Assembly (NCBI RefSeq): GCF_017921975.2
Contig: NZ_JAGEMO020000067.1
Span: forward strand, 1 to 47,927
Direction: 5' to 3'
Origin: Hymenobacter terricola
Lineage (GTDB): Bacteria > Bacteroidota > Bacteroidia > Cytophagales > Hymenobacteraceae
DNA: 47,927 nt
Position 1 is the first letter of the stretch. Every line of letters begins with the position of its first letter. The notes under the pieces are model-generated. The model made no database searches. It was not told the DNA's origin and saw only the letters and a program-made list of their open reading frames with translations. Made by a program: the position numbers and the translations under genes. This document shows, one piece after another, positions 1 to 6,595 of the stretch.

Positions 1-981
1 GCACTTGCCGCGGCAGGCCGTGCAGAGGCCGGCCTGGCAGGAATACGGCAGGTCGATGTCCTGGTCGAGGGCGGTTTCGAGGATGGTTTTGCCGGCGGGC
101 ACCTCAATCAGGTACTCGCTGCCTTCGTACTGAATGGTGACCGTGCGGGTGGTTTTCACGTCATCGCCGGGGCTGGCCGACACGTCGCCGTGGCCGTTGG
201 GCTGGGCGGCGGCAATCTCGGCGTTGTCGGCGCTGGCCACGAAGCTTTCGCGCCGGATGCGGGCCTCCGGCACGTTCAGCAGGTCGAGGGCGGCGCGGGC
301 TTCGGTCATCAGGCCCTCGGGGCCGCACATGAAATACTCGGCCTGCTCGGCCGGAAACTGGTGGCGCTGCTCCAGAATGCGCAGCAGCATGGTGCGGTTC
401 AGGCGGCCGGTGTGGCGGTGCGGGCCGCCGGGCTTCAGGGGCTGGCTGTACACGTGCTCCACCTGCACGCGGCCGCCGGGGCGCGCTTCCAGGTCCGCTA
501 GCTGCTGCTGGAAAATCACGGATTCCTCGTTGCGGTTGCCGTAAATCAGCAGAATGTGGCTGTTGGGCTCCGTGTTCACCACCGCTTTCAGAATGGACAT
601 GAGCGGCGTGATGCCCGAGCCGGCCCCGATGAGCACCAGCGAGCGGGCCGCCTTCGGGCTGGGGTTGAGGGTGAAGTTGCCCAGCGGCTCCATCACCTCC
701 AGTTGCTGTCCCACGCGCACCGTATCGAGCAGATAGTTGCTCACCAGGCCGCCCGGCACCCGCTTCACCGTCACGGACAGGCGCGGCGCTTCGGCCGGAG
801 TGCTGCTCAGGGAATAGGCGCGGCGCTCTTTTTTGCCACTGGGCCCGCAGGGCACAATCAGCGTCAGAAACTGGCCGGGACGGCTGGCAATCGGGGCCCG
901 GTCGGGGCGCTCTAAGTGGATGGTAACAGAATCGGCGGTTTCCTGGGTTAGCGCAACAACGGTGAGGGTGTGGTAGCTCAT
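1..981 (-). CDS. PaaE-like 2Fe-2S / FAD ferredoxin-NADP reductase, 3' end cut by window edge
   Basis: Electron-transfer reductase of the phenylacetate-oxygenase-reductase (PaaE/HCR) type: an FAD domain, an NAD(P) domain and a C-terminal plant-type 2Fe-2S ferredoxin domain on one chain. It passes electrons from NAD(P)H through FAD to the cluster; the acceptor cannot be told from here. The 327 visible codons start at an ATG read leftward from 981. Seen: the flavin motif RAYSLSS (residues 54-60), the nucleotide-binding loop GAGSGITPLMS (119-129), MCGPEGLM (about 218-225), and the cluster ligands C315, C320 and C323 in CxxxxCxxC spacing, followed by C327 at the very edge. A fourth ligand about 30 residues further on must lie outside the window. 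An acidic, Pro/Gly-rich linker (about 250-275) joins the last two domains. No paa genes are next to it, so it may serve another oxygenase or desaturase. Divergent from the M23 gene. Confidence 0.85.
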   Translation of the reverse strand, partial: MSYHTLTVVALTQETADSVTIHLERPDRAPIASRPGQFLTLIVPCGPSGKKERRAYSLSSTPAEAPRLSVTVKRVPGGLVSNYLLDTVRVGQQLEVMEPLGNFTLNPSPKAARSLVLIGAGSGITPLMSILKAVVNTEPNSHILLIYGNRNEESVIFQQQLADLEARPGGRVQVEHVYSQPLKPGGPHRHTGRLNRTMLLRILEQRHQFPAEQAEYFMCGPEGLMTEARAALDLLNVPEARIRRESFVASADNAEIAAAQPNGHGDVSASPGDDVKTTRTVTIQYEGSEYLIEVPAGKTILETALDQDIDLPYSCQAGLCTACRGKC

Positions 982-1098
982 GCGGGGATTTTGGTGGGGA
1001 TTGGGCAGCCTACGTACGCAACCGGGCAGGCGCCCGAACTTCTACGGATGACAAAAAAATAAACGAAAGCCGGGCCGAAAAAGGCGCTTCCTCCGCCG

Positions 1099-1106
1099 CA
1101 AAGGTA
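1099..1106 (-). promoter_or_regulatory. Possible -7 element for the reductase gene
   Basis: Read on the minus strand this is TACCTTTG, an exact match to the Bacteroidota -7 consensus TAnnTTTG. It lies in the 127-bp divergent gap and would give a leader of about 110 nt before the ATG at 981. No TTG sits at the usual -33 distance, so the call rests on one motif. Confidence 0.35.
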
Positions 1107-1108
1107 AC

Positions 1109-1879
1109 TTGCCGTCGCGACGCTGCCCCGGTCGGCCGTCAAACGATTGTCCCGCCGCGCTGGTTGGCGGCTCCCTAGCTATTTCCCCCTTGGCCCTCTC
1201 CTCCCTCCTGCTGCGCCACCAAGCCGAGTTCGGCCCCGTGCTCCCCGTCGACCTCAACGGCCCGACCGTTACCCGGCTCGATTTCACGGCCCACAACCCC
1301 CAAATTGCCACCGCCGACCTGCGCGACACGGCGGCCTTCACGCAAGTGGTCAACGACATGCTGGCCGAAAAAAACGCCACCATCGGCATCGGCGGCTACC
1401 TCGAAAACCGCGTCATTTACCGCCGCAGCCCCCATTTTGGCCCCGGCGCGGCCCCGGAGGCGCGCTCGCTGCATTTGGGGGTCGATGTGTGGCTGCTGGC
1501 CGGCACGCCCGTGCTGGCACCCCTGCCCGCCGTGGTCCACAGCCTGGCCGACAACGACAATTTTGGCGATTACGGCCCCACCGTCATCCTTCAGCATACG
1601 CTGGAAGGCACGGTGTTCTACAGCCTCTACGGCCACCTCAGCCGCCGCGAGTGGCGCGCCCTGAAGCCGGGCCAGGAACTGGCAAAAGGTGAAGCATTTG
1701 CCACCGTCGGCCCTTTTCCCGAAAACGGCGACTGGCCCCCCCACCTCCACTTCCAGCTTATTGCCGACCTGCGGGGCCATTCCGGCGATTTCCCCGGCGT
1801 GGCCCAACCCTCGGAGCAGGCCATCTGGGCCGCCCGCTGCCCCGACCCCAACCTGATGCTGCAAAGTCGTTGGCTATAG
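1109..1879 (+). CDS. M23 family (LytM-type) metallopeptidase
   Basis: Zinc endopeptidase domain of the lysostaphin/LytM family, which cuts peptide crosslinks of peptidoglycan. The zinc-site pattern is present: HLGVDVW (H122 and D126 of HxxxD), YGHLS with H176, and PHLHF with H212 and H214 (HxH); numbering is from the TTG at 1109. The region before residue about 35 is Arg/Pro-rich and unlike a signal peptide, so the true start may be further in (for example near 1190, just before the SLLLRHQAEFGPVLP stretch). There is no convincing signal peptide from any start, so location is uncertain, and an intracellular or atypically exported enzyme is possible. Divergent from the reductase gene; a 21-bp repeat array and the ABC permease follow, convergent. 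Confidence 0.8.
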   Translation: MPSRRCPGRPSNDCPAALVGGSLAISPLALSSLLLRHQAEFGPVLPVDLNGPTVTRLDFTAHNPQIATADLRDTAAFTQVVNDMLAEKNATIGIGGYLENRVIYRRSPHFGPGAAPEARSLHLGVDVWLLAGTPVLAPLPAVVHSLADNDNFGDYGPTVILQHTLEGTVFYSLYGHLSRREWRALKPGQELAKGEAFATVGPFPENGDWPPHLHFQLIADLRGHSGDFPGVAQPSEQAIWAARCPDPNLMLQSRWL

Positions 1880-2025
1880 CCGGCCTCCTTCCTGAAAAAA
1901 TCCAAAAATGGGGCTTTTTCTGAGGCCTGGTTTCGCCTTGTGGCAGCCCTTTCCCCGCTTCGCCCGGCCCAAAACCGCTCCACTACTCATCACGTTGGGT
2001 GCCCTGGCCCCACGGCCGGCCGCCA

Positions 2026-2235
2026 CCGCCCCCACGCCCGCATTTGCCGGCCGGAAATCGGTTTATGCCCCTCCCGTATCCGTTTTGGCCCCTCCGGTAT
2101 CCGTTGCGGCCGCTCCCATTTTCGCTGCCGCCGCCCCTTCATCCGTATTTGCCGCCCGGAAATCGGTTGCCGCCGGCCCCGCAGCCGTTGCCGCCGGTCC
2201 CGCATCCGTTGCCGCCGGCCCCATTTTTGTTGCCT
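2026..2235. repeat. Tandem array of ten degenerate 21-bp units
   Basis: Ten head-to-tail units of exactly 21 bp with starts at 2026, 2047, 2068, 2089, 2110, 2131, 2152, 2173, 2194 and 2215. Most units begin CCG or CCC and contain TCCGTT or a variant in the second half. Units at 2173 and 2194 differ at only 2 of 21 positions. There is a higher-order pattern of five units (105 bp): 2026 resembles 2131 (both end in ATTTG or CATTTG), 2047 resembles 2152 (both carry GGAAATCGGTT) and 2110 resembles 2215. The array fills the convergent gap between the M23 gene and the permease. Several frames stay open through it (for example 1908-2267 +), giving heptapeptide repeats, but none has support as a gene. 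Confidence 0.85.
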
Positions 2236-2263
2236 TTCGGTCCCGCGAAATCCCTATTTCCCG

Positions 2264-3487
2264 CTAATCGAATTTGATGGCCACCACTGGCTTAATCCGC
2301 GAAATCAGATACGTCGGAATCAGCACCGCCAGCAGCGAGGCGGCGAAAGTGGCCACGTTCAGCAAAATCAGCATTTTGGGGTCCCACGAAATCGGCACCC
2401 GGTCCATGTAATAGTTCTCGGGGTCGAGGGGAATCACCTTGAAATAGTATTGGATGGCGCAAAAGCCCACGGCTATCACGTTGCCGATGAGCATGCCGCG
2501 CACCGTGAGCGACATGCCCCGAAAGAAAAACATCCGCCGAATCTGGTTGTCCGTCGCCCCCAGCGCCTTCAGGATGCCAATCATGTTGGTGCGCTCCAGA
2601 ATCATGATGAAAATCGTGGCCACCATGTTGAACGTGGCCACAAAAATAATGAGAATCAGGAAGATGATGACGTTGCGGTTCAGCAATTGCAGCCAGTCGA
2701 ACAGCTGGGCGTACTGGTCCGTGATTTTGTCGATTTTGAGGTCGTAGGGCAGGCGCTCGTAGAAATTATCGGCCGTCTTATCCAGCGTTTTAAAGTCCTT
2801 GAGCACCACTTCCATGCCGCCCACCAGCGAGTCGGGCCAGGCCGGCGAGTTCAGCTCCCGAATCTGCCGGATGTCGCCAATCACGTACACCTCATCAAAC
2901 TCGTCGAGCCCCGTCGAGTAGATGCCGCTGACCCGAAACTGGCGGATGCGCGGCGGGCTCTGAATGAAATAGAACAGCGCCTTGTCGCCCACGGCCAGCC
3001 GCAGCTTGTCGGCCACCTTGCGCGAGAGCAGCACGTCGTCGCTGGCCGCCGAGTCGGGGAAGCTGATGAATTTGCCGGCCTGTAGGTTCTGGCGCATGGG
3101 CGAGAGGCCATCGTTTTCGGAAATGCCTTTCAGCACCACGCCCAGCACCTCGTCGGTGGTTTTGATGATGGCCGTTTTCACGGCGTAGGGCTGCGTCGAC
3201 TTCACCTCCGGAAACTCGTGCAGCGTCTGCACCAAGCGCGGCCCGGCAATGGGCGCCACTTCCAGCGAGTTGTTGGTGTCGTAGCGCGAGATTTGCAGGT
3301 GCGAGCCGAACGAGAAAATCTTGTTCTGAATCTCGTTCCGGAACCCCTGCAGGATGGCAAACGACACCACCATCACCGCCAAGCCCATGGCAATGCTGAT
3401 GATGGCTATTTTTGTGACCGACGAAGTGAAGGAGCCGGAGTCGGCTCCCCCGTCAATCTTCTGGGAAATGTAGCGGGCGACATTCAT
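2264..3487 (-). CDS. FtsX/LolC-type ABC transporter permease
   Basis: Inner-membrane permease of the MacB/LolC/E superfamily, 407 residues. Topology as read: a cytoplasmic N-terminus, TM1 at about residues 27-48 (IAIISIAMGLAVMVVSFAIL), a large periplasmic MacB-like domain (about 50-255), then three TMs in the C-terminal FtsX domain (about 265-290, 315-335 and 375-395). The N-terminal stretch with a basic MNVARYISQKI segment and the short intracellular helix before TM4 (MILERTNMIGILKALGAT) are typical of LolC/E-like lipoprotein-releasing permeases. The ATPase partner (LolD-like) is not next to it; the gene looks monocistronic and divergent from the NamZ gene. A weak -7-like TAGCTTTA lies at 3498-3505 on the minus strand, 10 nt before the ATG. 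Confidence 0.85.
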   Translation of the reverse strand: MNVARYISQKIDGGADSGSFTSSVTKIAIISIAMGLAVMVVSFAILQGFRNEIQNKIFSFGSHLQISRYDTNNSLEVAPIAGPRLVQTLHEFPEVKSTQPYAVKTAIIKTTDEVLGVVLKGISENDGLSPMRQNLQAGKFISFPDSAASDDVLLSRKVADKLRLAVGDKALFYFIQSPPRIRQFRVSGIYSTGLDEFDEVYVIGDIRQIRELNSPAWPDSLVGGMEVVLKDFKTLDKTADNFYERLPYDLKIDKITDQYAQLFDWLQLLNRNVIIFLILIIFVATFNMVATIFIMILERTNMIGILKALGATDNQIRRMFFFRGMSLTVRGMLIGNVIAVGFCAIQYYFKVIPLDPENYYMDRVPISWDPKMLILLNVATFAASLLAVLIPTYLISRIKPVVAIKFD

Positions 3488-3595
3488 TGTTCAGCCGTAA
3501 AGCTACGTTTTGAACCGGTACCGCGCCCGCTGCCGGCCCATGACCCCGGCGCCAGGCCCGACAGTCTCTCTTTTTTAGCCTTTTTCTCTCCTTTC

Positions 3596-4831
3596 ATGAT
3601 TGGCATTCTCGCAAAAATCACCTTGTTTCTGGCCTCCGCAATGCCGGCTTGCGGCGCCGTCCGGCCCCCGGCCACCAAAATAACCCCGGCCGTAGCTGCC
3701 CATACGCGGAATGTGGCCCCGGCCGTTGCGCCCGTCGTGGTGGGCGCGGCGCGGCTGGAGAAATACCTGCCTCTGCTAGCTGGCAAGCGCGTGGGCTTGG
3801 TCATCAATCAGACGTCCCAGGTCGGCACCACTTATTTGGTGGACACCCTGCGGGCGCGGGGCGTGAACGTGACGGCCATCTTCGCCCCCGAGCACGGCTT
3901 CCGGGGCGAAGCGGCCGACGGGGCCACCATCAAGGACGGCCGCGACGCCCGCAGCGGCGTGCCCGTGCGCTCCGTCTACGGCAAAACCAAGAAGCCGACC
4001 CCCGAAATGCTGGCCGATGTGGACGTGCTGGTCTTCGATATCCAGGACGTGGGCGCCAGGTTCTACACCTTCATCAGCACGCTGCACTACGTGATGGAAG
4101 CGGCGGCCGAGCAGGGCAAAGCCGTGCTCGTCCTCGACCGCCCCAACCCCAACGGCAACCTCGTGGACGGCCCCGTTCTGGAGCCCGCCCACCAGTCCTT
4201 CGTCGGCCTCGACCCGCTGCCCATTGCCCACGGCCTCACCGTGGGCGAGCTGGCCACCATGATTAACGGCGAGAAATGGCTGGCCGGCGGCCGGCGCTGC
4301 CCGCTCACCGTGGTGCCAATGGCGGCCGGCTACACCCACGCCACGGCCTACCACCTGCCCGTGCGCCCCTCGCCCAACCTGCCCACCGACCACGCCGTGG
4401 CCCTATACCCCAGCATCTGCCTGTTCGAGGGCACCAACGTGAGCGTGGGCCGGGGCACGGCCACGCCGTTCGAAGTCATTGGCAGCCCGAGCCAGCCGGC
4501 CACCCGCCCCTTCGCCTTCACGCCCGCCCCCAACGCCGGCTCGCCCACCCCGCCCCTGAATGGCCAGCACTGCTACGGCCTGAACCTGGCCACCGCCCCC
4601 ACCCGCGCAGCCTCGGGCCTCGTGCTGAAATACCTGCTCGATTTCTACCAGCAAAGCACCGACAAGGCCCATTTCTTCGGGAAATATTTCGAGGAGTTAT
4701 CGGGCACCGACGCGCTCCGGCAGCAAATCATCGCCGGCCAAACCGAGGCTGAAATCCGCGCCTCCTGGGAGCCCGGCCTGGGCAAGTTCAAAGCCCTGCG
4801 GAAGAAGTACCTGCTGTACCCGGAGCGGTAA
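3596..4831 (+). CDS. namZ: DUF1343 / NamZ-like exo-beta-N-acetylmuramidase (GH171)
   Basis: Member of DUF1343, whose Tannerella and Bacillus members are exo-beta-N-acetylmuramidases (NamZ, GH171) that release terminal MurNAc from muropeptide-derived glycans during cell-wall recycling. 411 residues from the ATG at 3596, which gives a hydrophobic N-terminal export segment (about residues 2-20); the open frame upstream overlaps the divergent permease and is not counted. An MPAC sequence at about 16-19 is a weak lipobox. Family landmarks seen: KRVGLVINQTS, APEHGFRG, the FDIQDVGARFYT stretch, LDRPNPNG, and a C-terminal region ending in LLYPER. Together with the nearby M23 peptidase it suggests a wall-turnover theme, although the genes are not in one operon. 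The function is taken from the family; the substrate is not proven here. Confidence 0.85.
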   Translation: MIGILAKITLFLASAMPACGAVRPPATKITPAVAAHTRNVAPAVAPVVVGAARLEKYLPLLAGKRVGLVINQTSQVGTTYLVDTLRARGVNVTAIFAPEHGFRGEAADGATIKDGRDARSGVPVRSVYGKTKKPTPEMLADVDVLVFDIQDVGARFYTFISTLHYVMEAAAEQGKAVLVLDRPNPNGNLVDGPVLEPAHQSFVGLDPLPIAHGLTVGELATMINGEKWLAGGRRCPLTVVPMAAGYTHATAYHLPVRPSPNLPTDHAVALYPSICLFEGTNVSVGRGTATPFEVIGSPSQPATRPFAFTPAPNAGSPTPPLNGQHCYGLNLATAPTRAASGLVLKYLLDFYQQSTDKAHFFGKYFEELSGTDALRQQIIAGQTEAEIRASWEPGLGKFKALRKKYLLYPER

Positions 4832-4914
4832 AAAATTCCCCCGGCCTGGGAAGCCTGTTTTTGAAGCTGGGAGACTTTTCTCTGGCCTTATGGGCCGGTT
4901 GCGCAGCCCGGCGT

Positions 4915-4922
4915 TTTCTTTG
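4915..4922 (+). promoter_or_regulatory. Possible -7 element placing the fmt transcript start near its ATG
   Basis: TTTCTTTG matches five of the six fixed positions of TAnnTTTG and ends 4 nt before the fmt ATG at 4927. With the usual 5-8 nt to the start site, the mRNA would be leaderless or nearly so. No clear -33 TTG is seen. Confidence 0.3.
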
Positions 4923-4926
4923 TCCT

Positions 4927-5868
4927 ATGAATACTCCCCTGCGCCTGGTTTTCATGGGCACCCCTGATTTTGCCGTGCCCACCCTGGAAAGTCTGCTGAG
5001 CTGGCCCGGCGGACAGGTGGTGGCCGTCGTCACGGCCCCCGACCGGCCGGCGGGGCGGGGCCGCCAGCTCCAGGCTTCGGCCGTGAAGGTGGCCGCCGAA
5101 GCCCACGGCCTGCCCGTGCTGCAACCCACCAACCTGAAATCGCCCGACTTCCAGGCCGAGCTGCAGTCCTACGCGGCCGATTTGCAGGTGGTGGTGGCCT
5201 TCCGCATGCTGCCCGAGGCCGTGTGGAACATGCCCCGGCTGGGCTCTATCAACATCCACGCCTCGCTGCTGCCGCAGTACCGCGGTGCCGCCCCCATCAA
5301 CTGGGCCCTGATGCACGGCGACCTCGAAACGGGCGTCACCTCGTTCTTCCTGCGCCACGAAATCGACACCGGCGACCTGATTTTACAGGACCGGGTGCCC
5401 ATCGCGCCCGAGGATGATTTCGGCAGCCTCTACGACAAGCTGAAACTGACCGGGGCCGCCCTGGCCCGGCGCTCGGTGGAGGCCATTGCGGCCGGCACCG
5501 CGCCCAGCACCCCGCAGGAGCAGCGGGCCGATTTGCGCGCCGCCCCCAAGATTCAGAAGGAAACCGGCCGGCTCGATTTCACCCGTCCCGCCACCGAGCT
5601 GGTGAACTGGGTGCGCGGCCTCTCCCCCGTCCCCACCGCCTTCGCCCCGCTGCCCGATGGCCGAATCCTTAAAATATTCCGCGCCCAAGCCACCCCGCCC
5701 GACGCGGCTGCTGAGCCCCTCGCCGCCCCCGGCACCTGGGTTTCCGACGGCCGCCACTACCTGCGCGTAGCCGCCGCCGATGGCTGGCTCGACCTCCTCG
5801 ACGTGCAGCTGGAAGGCAAAAAGCGGATGCCCGTGGCCGAGCTGCTGCGTGGCTTCAAGCTAAAGTAG
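4927..5868 (+). CDS. fmt: Methionyl-tRNA formyltransferase
   Basis: Transfers a formyl group from 10-formyl-tetrahydrofolate to Met-tRNAfMet for translation initiation; cytoplasmic. 313 residues, the normal length. The start is the ATG giving MNTPLRLVFMGTPDFAVP, which matches the family N-terminus; the frame is open upstream but that part has no family character. Seen: FMGTPDFAVP at the N-terminus, the PDRPAGRGR loop, the folate-site signature NIHASLLPQYRGAAP (about residues 109-123), and the C-terminal FMT-C domain from about 205. The stop codon TAG lies inside the palindromic element at 5865-5941. folA follows 92 bp on, also a folate-linked gene, so the pair could be co-transcribed through the element. 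Confidence 0.95.
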   Translation: MNTPLRLVFMGTPDFAVPTLESLLSWPGGQVVAVVTAPDRPAGRGRQLQASAVKVAAEAHGLPVLQPTNLKSPDFQAELQSYAADLQVVVAFRMLPEAVWNMPRLGSINIHASLLPQYRGAAPINWALMHGDLETGVTSFFLRHEIDTGDLILQDRVPIAPEDDFGSLYDKLKLTGAALARRSVEAIAAGTAPSTPQEQRADLRAAPKIQKETGRLDFTRPATELVNWVRGLSPVPTAFAPLPDGRILKIFRAQATPPDAAAEPLAAPGTWVSDGRHYLRVAAADGWLDLLDVQLEGKKRMPVAELLRGFKLK

Positions 5869-5941
5869 CGTGGACTTTGCAAGTCCGCGCATGAACGATT
5901 ACCCGCCCGAACCACGCGCGGACTCGCAAAGTCCGCGCTAC
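5865..5941. repeat. Double-hairpin palindromic element, family A (copy 1)
   Basis: The outer arms GTAGCGTGGACTTTGC (5865) and GCAAAGTCCGCGCTAC (ending 5941) pair with each other. Each half also folds on itself: GGACTT/AAGTCC on the left and GCGCGGACT/AGTCCGCGC on the right. The same architecture recurs at 36953-37029 with different inner bases. The left GTAG supplies the TAG stop of fmt. This is a non-coding dispersed repeat of REP/MITE-like type. Confidence 0.8.
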
Positions 5942-5960
5942 ACCCTTCTCCTAATACAAT

Positions 5961-6449
5961 ATGGTTTCATTCGTGGTCGCCGTTGCTGAAAACGGTGTTA
6001 TCGGCTACAAAGGCGAGATGCCCTGGGGCCGCCTGCCCGCCGACCTTCAGCACTTCAAACGCCTCACCCTGGGCCACCCCGTGGTGATGGGGCGCCGCAC
6101 TTACGACAGCCTCGGCCGGGCCCTGCCCAAACGCCCCAACATCGTGGTGACGCGCCAGGCCAGCTGGTCCGCGCCCGGCTGCGAAACGGTGGCCTCGGTG
6201 CCGGCCGCGCTCGCCCGCGCCCGCGAGCTGGACGAGGAAGTGTGCGTCATCGGCGGGGGCGAAATCTACCGCGAAGCCCTGCCCGCCGCCGACGTCGTGT
6301 ACCTCACCGAAGTCCATCATTCCTTTGAGGGCGACGCCTTTTTTCCCACGCTCAGCCCCACCGAATGGCGCGAAGAAACCCGCGAGCGCCACGAAGCCGA
6401 CGAGCAGCATGCCTACGCATTCAGCTTCGTCACGCTCCGGCGGCGGTAG
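5961..6449 (+). CDS. folA: Dihydrofolate reductase
   Basis: Reduces dihydrofolate to tetrahydrofolate with NADPH; cytoplasmic folate pathway. 162 residues, a standard bacterial length. Seen in order: FVVAVAENGVIGYKGEMPWG (substrate and Met20-loop region, W22 in the PW motif), LQHFKRLT, the NADPH-binding PVVMGRRTYDSLGRALPKR stretch (about 41-59), IVVTR, and the GGGEIYREAL loop (about 97-106). The start ATG gives the expected family beginning with no extension. It lies downstream of fmt on the same strand, separated by a palindromic element, and is convergent with porU2 across a 36-bp perfect inverted repeat. Confidence 0.96.
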   Translation: MVSFVVAVAENGVIGYKGEMPWGRLPADLQHFKRLTLGHPVVMGRRTYDSLGRALPKRPNIVVTRQASWSAPGCETVASVPAALARARELDEEVCVIGGGEIYREALPAADVVYLTEVHHSFEGDAFFPTLSPTEWREETRERHEADEQHAYAFSFVTLRRR

Positions 6450-6477
6450 GTGGTGAGTGGGGAAACGGGAAGTAACA

Positions 6478-6575
6478 GAACGGTCATGCTGAGCTTGCCG
6501 AAGCATCTCTACCGCGCAACTAAATAAGTTTAGCATTGAGGTAGAGATGCTTCGGCAAGCTCAGCATGACCGTTC
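6478..6575. repeat. Perfect 36-bp inverted repeat, family B dispersed element
   Basis: Arms 6478-6513 and 6540-6575 are exact reverse complements over 36 bp (core CATGCTGAGCTTGCCGAAGC). The 26-nt loop holds a second small hairpin (CTAAA-TAAG-TTTAG). It occupies the convergent gap between folA and porU2 and could terminate both transcripts. There is no strong T-run and no ORF. The perfect arms suggest recent spread or arm-homogenising repair. Confidence 0.85.
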
Positions 6576-6595
6576 CGGGAGCATTCCTTTAGCTC

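Noticed and set aside
2026..2235. CRISPR array
   Set aside because: Units are contiguous 21-mers with no unique spacers and no cas genes nearby.
1908..2267. Open frame of 119 codons through the 21-bp array, 29 bp after the M23 gene
   Set aside because: Its sequence is only the translation of the tandem repeat, several frames are equally open there, and it overlaps the end of the permease gene. No independent support.
3218..3595. Upstream extension of the NamZ frame
   Set aside because: It overlaps the divergent permease coding region and would remove the export signal from the N-terminus.
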